DNA of 39,097 nucleotides, taken from positions 1-39,097 of the forward strand of contig CAZFZQ010000002.1 of the NCBI GenBank assembly GCA_964522845.1, written 5' to 3'. Source of the DNA: CAZFZQ01 sp964522845 (GTDB taxonomy: Bacteria; Patescibacteriota; Patescibacteriia; GCA-002772895). The translations under genes and the position numbers were made by a program. Below are positions 35,622-39,097 of this stretch, in pieces; the stretch's first letter is position 1, and each line of letters begins with the position of its first letter. The notes under the pieces were generated by a model. That model was not told where the DNA came from. It saw only the letters and a program-made list of their open reading frames with translations, and did not search any database.

Positions 35622-35672
35622 ACCCCCTCTGCCCTGCGGGCATCTCCCCCTCTAAAGAGCGGGGAGAGGGAT
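35622..35672. repeat. Palindromic repeat downstream of the DUF559 gene
   Basis: CACCCCCTCTGCCCTGCGGG then CATCTCCCCCTCTAAAGAG and CGGGGAGAGGGA. Follows the left half of the upstream repeat word for word. Confidence 0.75.
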
Positions 35673-35726
35673 ACTCGGAAAATTTTGAGTATAAAACACC
35701 CCTAAAAACCGCTATTTTTACAGCTC

Positions 35727-35755
35727 TTGACATTTTTTAGGAAATATTCTATAAT
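35727..35755 (+). promoter_or_regulatory. Consensus promoter of the ribosomal operon
   Basis: TTGACA 35727-35732, 17-bp spacer, TATAAT 35750-35755. The best match in the window. Confidence 0.92.
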
Positions 35756-35779
35756 ACTAAAAGTAATAAACATATATAA

Positions 35780-36028
35780 ATGAATAAGAATAGAGATGAG
35801 CAAGTGGCCGCGGCGGGTTCCAAGGACTTCCTTGAAGAGCGCGGCGAAGTAATTGAACTATTGCCAGCCGCAACTTTCAGAGTGCAGCTGGAAAATGGGC
35901 ATATCATTTTGGCGCATCTTGCCGGAAGAATGCGGATGAATAAAATCCGTCTTTTGCCCGGCGATAAAGTGAAGGTGCAGATAACACCGTACGATTTGAC
36001 AAAAGGGAGGATTACTTATCGGTTTTAA
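35780..36028 (+). CDS. infA: Translation initiation factor IF-1
   Basis: 82 aa, an S1-like OB-fold. ERGEVIELLPAATFRVQLENGHIILAHLAGRMRMNKIRLLPGDKVKVQITPYDLTKGRITYR (about 20-81) matches IF-1 along its length. Opens the alpha operon; ATG follows ATATATAA. N-terminal extension of about 17 residues compared with the usual 72-aa protein. Confidence 0.96.
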   Translation: MNKNRDEQVAAAGSKDFLEERGEVIELLPAATFRVQLENGHIILAHLAGRMRMNKIRLLPGDKVKVQITPYDLTKGRITYRF

Positions 36029-36109
36029 TATTTATTAGCGCCGAAAGATATGTGCCGCGTGATGTACGCCAGGGCAGCGTACTATTTTAATACTACTTAA
36101 TAATTTGTT

Positions 36110-36223
36110 ATGAAGGTTAGGGCATCAGTTAAAAAAATTTGCAAAGATTGCAAAGTGGTCAGACGCAAGAAACGCGTCTGTGTTATCTGTAAAAATCCTC
36201 GGCACAAACAGCGCCAAGGATAA
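36110..36223 (+). CDS. rpmJ: 50S ribosomal protein L36
   Basis: 37 aa: MKVRASVKKICKDCKVVRRK and on to NPRHKQRQG. Zinc set Cys11, Cys14, Cys27, His32 in place, so the zinc-bound form. Too short for common gene callers but unmistakable. Between infA and rpsM as in many bacteria. The 81-base gap before it holds a GTACGC/GCGTAC hairpin (36064-36082) and nothing else. Confidence 0.95.
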   Translation: MKVRASVKKICKDCKVVRRKKRVCVICKNPRHKQRQG

Positions 36224-36232
36224 ATTTTCAAT

Positions 36233-36327
36233 TCAAGGTGAATAGGCGGATAGGTTTATAGGTGATTAGGAAAAACCTTCCGAAACCTATCAACCTACTT
36301 AACCTAATAACCTATCAACCTAAATTT
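36233..36327. repeat. Inverted word array before rpsM
   Basis: TAGG words on the left (GGATAGGTTTATAGGTGATT and AGG) face CCTA words on the right (CCTATCAACCTACTTAACC and on), with the last array base running into AAATTT-ATG. Confidence 0.7.
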
Positions 36328-36717
36328 ATGGCTAGAATTTCAGGAGTCAACTTACCGCTAAATAAAAGAATTGTAATAGCTCTTACATATTTATATGGCG
36401 TGGGCAAACAGAATGCCGCCGTTATTTTGAAAGCGGCAGGCGTTGACGAAAATATCAGAACCAAGGATTTGTCCGAAGCCGATGCCAATAAAATCAGAGA
36501 AATTGTTGAAAAGAAATATGTAACCGAAGGCGAACTTCGCCGCCAGATCACGGCTAATATCAGACGTTTGAAAGAAATCGGTTCTTATCGCGGAAGCCGC
36601 CACAGCAAAGGATTGCCGGTGCGCGGACAAAGAACGAAAACCAATTCCAGAACGGTGCGCGGCAACAAACGCCTGACCGCGGGTTCAGGTCGCAAAGCGG
36701 CGGGACAAAAAACCTAA
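36328..36717 (+). CDS. rpsM: 30S ribosomal protein S13
   Basis: 129 aa from ATG 36328 (MARISGVNLPLNKRIVIALT); an in-frame upstream start at 36262 would read through the word array and is rejected. ALTYLYGVGKQNAAVILKAAGVDENIRTKDLSE and IGSYRGSRHSKGLPVRGQRTKTNSRTVRG are the helix-two-turn-helix and tail motifs. Sits at the head of the small subunit contacting the P site. Confidence 0.97.
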   Translation: MARISGVNLPLNKRIVIALTYLYGVGKQNAAVILKAAGVDENIRTKDLSEADANKIREIVEKKYVTEGELRRQITANIRRLKEIGSYRGSRHSKGLPVRGQRTKTNSRTVRGNKRLTAGSGRKAAGQKT

Positions 36718-36807
36718 CCACTGATTTTTAAGACACAGATAACACAGATGAAGGCAAGGAAAATTTAGAAAAGAATCTGTGTAATCTGTGATAATATATC
36801 TGTGGTT
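36718..36807. repeat. CACAGAT inverted repeat between rpsM and rpsK
   Basis: CACAGATAACACAGAT (36734-36749) faces ATCTGTGTAATCTGTG (36775-36790), 15 of 16 paired; outer words CCACTGAT and ATCTGTGG. The motif is known as a scattered repeat in many genomes. Confidence 0.8.
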
Positions 36808-36826
36808 GTTACAACTAATTAAATTT

Positions 36827-37228
36827 ATGGCAAAACCTCAAGTTAAAAAAGCGGTCAGAAAAAAGAAAAAAACATATAAACAAGTCGCCTTGGGCAAGGC
36901 CTACATTCAAGCTACCTATAATAATACCCTCGCCACTTTGACGGATTTGAACGGCAATGTGCTGGCATGGTCTTCGGCCGGACTTTGCGGATTTAAGGGT
37001 CCAAAAAAATCAACGCCTTACGCGGCTACGGTTATTATTAAAGACGTGGTGGCAAAAGCGGCTCCGTACGGATTAAAAGATGTGCACGTTCTCGTGAAAG
37101 GCGTGGGACAGGGCAGAGAATCCGCCGTGAGATCGTTAAATGCCAATGGATTATCAATTTTAAGCATTAAAGATATGACCCCGATCCCTCACAACGGCCC
37201 AAAGCCGCCGAGGCCGAGACGGGTATAA
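36827..37228 (+). CDS. rpsK: 30S ribosomal protein S11
   Basis: 133 aa from ATG 36827 (MAKPQVKKAVRKKKKTYKQV). The start context AAATTT-ATGGC is the same as for rpsM. IQATYNNTLATLTDLNGNVLAWSSAGLCGFKGPKKSTPYAAT and the C-terminal ITSIKDMTPIPHNGPKPPRPRRV type ending are diagnostic. Platform protein. 3 bases before rpsD. Confidence 0.97.
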   Translation: MAKPQVKKAVRKKKKTYKQVALGKAYIQATYNNTLATLTDLNGNVLAWSSAGLCGFKGPKKSTPYAATVIIKDVVAKAAPYGLKDVHVLVKGVGQGRESAVRSLNANGLSILSIKDMTPIPHNGPKPPRPRRV

Positions 37229-37231
37229 AAT

Positions 37232-37858
37232 ATGCCGGGAATCAATGACAAATGCTCGCTTTGCAGACGCCAGGGAGATAAGCTTTTTTTGAAGGGCGAC
37301 CGTTGTTTTACCGCAAAATGCGCTATTATTAAGAGAAAATATCCGCCCGGGATGCACGGCCAAAAAAGACAGCCGAAACTTACTGACTACGGGCGGGAGC
37401 TTCGCGACAAACAAGCGGCCAAGCGCCTTTATGGCCTCCGCGAAAAACAATTTTCAAATTACGTGGAAAAAGCCATGAAGAAAAAAGAAAACACTAATGA
37501 GCTTTTGGTGAGATATTTGGAATCGCGCCTGGACAATGTTATTTATCGTTTGGGTTTCGTCACTTCCCGCGCCGCGGCCAGGCAATTTGTGGGCCACGGT
37601 TTTGTTTTTGTGAATGGCAAAAAAGTGAATATCCCGTCTTACCAAGTAAGGCCGAAAGATATTATTACCGTGAATCCGGTCAAAGCCAACAAAAAAATTC
37701 TCAACGAAATAAAAGAAAGAGTAAAATCAAAAGAAATGCCGATTTGGATAAGTTTTGACAAACAGAAACTGGAAGCCAAAATTATTGAGGCGCCGCATTT
37801 GGCGGAAAACGAAAAGTCATTCAACGTCCAGACCGTGGTGGAATTTTACTCACGTTAA
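37232..37858 (+). CDS. rpsD: 30S ribosomal protein S4, zinc-binding form
   Basis: 208 aa. Zinc set Cys8-x2-Cys11-x13-Cys25-x4-Cys30 at the N-terminus, then YPPGMHGQKRQPKLTDYGRELRDKQ, and the S4 RNA-binding domain RLDNVIYRLGFVTSRAAARQFVGHGFVFVNGKKVNIPSYQV. Primary 16S binder and likely repressor of the alpha operon in other bacteria. Normal length. Confidence 0.97.
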   Translation: MPGINDKCSLCRRQGDKLFLKGDRCFTAKCAIIKRKYPPGMHGQKRQPKLTDYGRELRDKQAAKRLYGLREKQFSNYVEKAMKKKENTNELLVRYLESRLDNVIYRLGFVTSRAAARQFVGHGFVFVNGKKVNIPSYQVRPKDIITVNPVKANKKILNEIKERVKSKEMPIWISFDKQKLEAKIIEAPHLAENEKSFNVQTVVEFYSR

Positions 37859-37865
37859 AAATAAT

Positions 37866-37939
37866 TATAGTTGTTAGTTATGGAGGAATTAGGGTTCGCC
37901 CTAATTAACTAAGAAACTAATCAACTAATTTACTAACTT
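37866..37939. repeat. Inverted word array before rpoA
   Basis: Contains a perfect hairpin AATTAGGG-TTCG-CCCTAATT (37887-37906), then iterated AACTAA/ACTAAC words that face the GTTAGTT at the left. Ends right before the rpoA ATG. Confidence 0.7.
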
Positions 37940-38698
37940 ATGGAACCGATACTTTTGCCATCAAAAATAGAGTTTAGAAAAGGCGCCAATTCCAACGAAT
38001 CGGTCTTGGAAATGGAACCGTGCTATCAGGGCTACGGCGTAACCATCGGAAACGCGCTTCGCCGCGTACTTTTGTCGTCTTTGCCGGGCGCGGCCATTAC
38101 TTCGGTAAAATTTGACGGCTTGACGCATGAATTTTCCGCGGTTCCCGGAGTACTGGAAGACGCTTTGCAGGTTATTTTAAATTTAAAACAAGTCCGTTTG
38201 CGCACTTATTCTGACGAGCCGGTAAGATTGAAACTTTCCGTTTCCGGCGAAAAAGAAGTCACGGCCGGAGATTTTGAAAAAAATTCCCAGATTGAAATTT
38301 CCAATCCGGATCAGCATATCGCCACTTTGACTGACGCTAAAAGCGAGCTAAGTATGGAAGTTATAGTTGAAGCGGGCCGCGGATACCTTGTGACCGAAGA
38401 AAGAGATAAATCAAATTTGGAAGCCGGGATGGTTGCAATTGACGCGATATTTACACCCATTAGAAATGTGGCCATCAAAGTGGAAAGCGTGCGCGTGGGA
38501 CAAATTACCAACTATGATAAATTAATTTTGACGGTGGAAACCGACGGCACCATTACTCCTGAAGAAGCGGTGAACGATGCTTCTAAGATTTTAATCAATC
38601 ATTTTGCTTTGCTTTCCGAGGCGAAAAAGGAAGAAAAAAAGCCGAGAAAGAGCAAAAAAGCAAAAGAAGCGGAAGAAGTTGTTGAAGCCCCTTTATGA
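37940..38698 (+). CDS. rpoA: RNA polymerase alpha subunit without C-terminal domain
   Basis: 252 aa. The alpha N-terminal domain is complete: YQGYGVTIGNALRRVLLSSLPGAAITSVKFDGLTHEFSAVPGVLEDALQVILNLKQVRLR and VGQITNYDKLILTVETDGTITPEEAVNDASKILINHFALL (dimerisation). After that only a Lys/Glu-rich tail (EEKKPRKSKKAKEAEEVVEAPL) follows, where the usual 315-330-aa protein has a helix-hairpin-helix alpha-CTD. Thus promoter UP elements and alpha-CTD activators cannot work in the usual way. The stop overlaps the rplQ start (ATGA), and reads in normal order. Confidence 0.95.
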   Translation: MEPILLPSKIEFRKGANSNESVLEMEPCYQGYGVTIGNALRRVLLSSLPGAAITSVKFDGLTHEFSAVPGVLEDALQVILNLKQVRLRTYSDEPVRLKLSVSGEKEVTAGDFEKNSQIEISNPDQHIATLTDAKSELSMEVIVEAGRGYLVTEERDKSNLEAGMVAIDAIFTPIRNVAIKVESVRVGQITNYDKLILTVETDGTITPEEAVNDASKILINHFALLSEAKKEEKKPRKSKKAKEAEEVVEAPL

Positions 38699-39048
38699 GA
38701 CACGGAAACAAGAAAAAAATATTCGGCAGAAAAGCCGCACCGAGAAAAGCTTTGACCAGAAATTTGGCCACGAGCTTGGTTTTGTATGAAAAGATTAAGA
38801 CCACGGAAACCAAAGCCAAGTATATCCGCCCCTATGTTGAAAAACTTATCACTTTGGGCAAAAAGAATACTTTGCACACCAGGCGCGAGCTTTTAGCAAA
38901 ATTATTTGTTGATTCAGCGGTTAAGAAAGTCTTAGAAGAGTTATCGCCGAGATATAAAGACAGAAAAGGCGGCTACTTGAGAATTACAAAATTAGGTTTC
39001 CGCCAAGGAGACGCCGCTAAAGTAGTAAGAATTGAATTTGTTAAATAA
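38695..39048 (+). CDS. rplQ: 50S ribosomal protein L17
   Basis: 117 aa. MRHGNKKKIFGRKAAPRKALTRNLATSLVLYEKIKTTETKAKYIRPYVEKLITLGKK, then LFVDSAVKKVLEELSPRYKDRKGGYLRITKLGFRQGDAAKVVRIEFV, are the L17 blocks. Assembles at the exit-tunnel side. Overlaps rpoA by 4 bases. Complete within the window. Confidence 0.97.
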   Translation: MRHGNKKKIFGRKAAPRKALTRNLATSLVLYEKIKTTETKAKYIRPYVEKLITLGKKNTLHTRRELLAKLFVDSAVKKVLEELSPRYKDRKGGYLRITKLGFRQGDAAKVVRIEFVK

Positions 39049-39097
39049 TAGGGATGCTAATTACGAATAATTTACGAATATACGAATTACGAAAATA
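39049..39097. repeat. Start of another word array after rplQ
   Basis: TACGAAT/TTACGAA words repeat four times (TTACGAATAATTTACGAATA and on) to the window end; the facing arm, if any, lies outside. Confidence 0.6.

Noticed and set aside
1..39097. Alternative genetic code with TGA as Gly (as in Gracilibacteria)
   Set aside because: TGA ends several genes at family-typical lengths (rarA, rpoA, zinc-ribbon gene) and no conserved protein needs TGA to be read.

Overview
The window looks like a chromosome segment of an uncultivated ultra-small bacterium of the Candidate Phyla Radiation (Patescibacteria, probably a Parcubacteria-like lineage). This placement is inferred from family resemblance and gene style, not from a phylogeny. 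The supporting signs are compact or shortened housekeeping proteins (a 606-aa AlaRS, a 347-aa MetK, a 252-aa RpoA without the C-terminal domain), an archaeal-style UMP kinase, and many housekeeping genes starting directly after a TATAAT box or an AT-rich AAATTT-ATG context without a Shine-Dalgarno. Small orphan genes with strong Shine-Dalgarno sites are interspersed. TGA is used as an ordinary stop, so the code is standard.

Layout. 1-3.2 kb: end of a Fpg/MutM glycosylase, a ClpP-like protein, an M16 metalloprotease and the lytic transglycosylase MltG. 3.2-7 kb: a SAM-I-type riboswitch with terminator ahead of an unrecognised gene, an M20 peptidase, a small acidic protein and metK. 7-11 kb: a membrane micro-protein, a DUF4015-like glycoside hydrolase, a zinc-ribbon protein and a UvrD/PcrA helicase. 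11-15.4 kb: two small minus-strand membrane proteins, pyrH, a Nudix hydrolase, an L10 leader with rplJ-rplL, a DUF218 protein and an orphan. 15.4-20.6 kb: rarA, a class B PBP, murF and a class I glutamine amidotransferase. 20.6-23.1 kb: a possible attenuator leader, then a tightly coupled operon of two GCS2-type carboxylate-amine ligases interleaved with two micro-ORFs. 23.1-23.5 kb: a broken tRNA-Glu copy, a GIY-YIG nuclease and an intact tRNA-Glu. 23.6-28.8 kb: yidC, a 148-bp MITE-like element, an SPFH protein, a Nudix protein, metG, cvpA and mnmA. 28.8-31.4 kb: a PaaX-like regulator bracketed by two near-identical dyads, then three minus-strand orphans. 31.5-35.6 kb: alaS, three Nudix hydrolases, a zinc-ribbon protein, and a DUF559 nuclease between two related palindromic repeats. 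35.7-39.1 kb: the infA-rpmJ-rpsM-rpsK-rpsD-rpoA-rplQ operon behind a perfect consensus promoter.

The most striking property is small repetitive DNA. Short GC-rich palindromic elements of several families sit in frame inside rarA, murF (three copies), metG, mnmA, alaS (two copies), the helicase and the hydrolase gene, and one splits the tRNA-Glu remnant. Intergenic spacers before ribosomal genes are built of short iterated words facing their own reverse complements. Two nuclease genes (GIY-YIG and DUF559) lie next to these repeats. The best candidates for an undescribed system are the in-frame palindrome families, the ligase/micro-ORF operon, and the nuclease-repeat associations.
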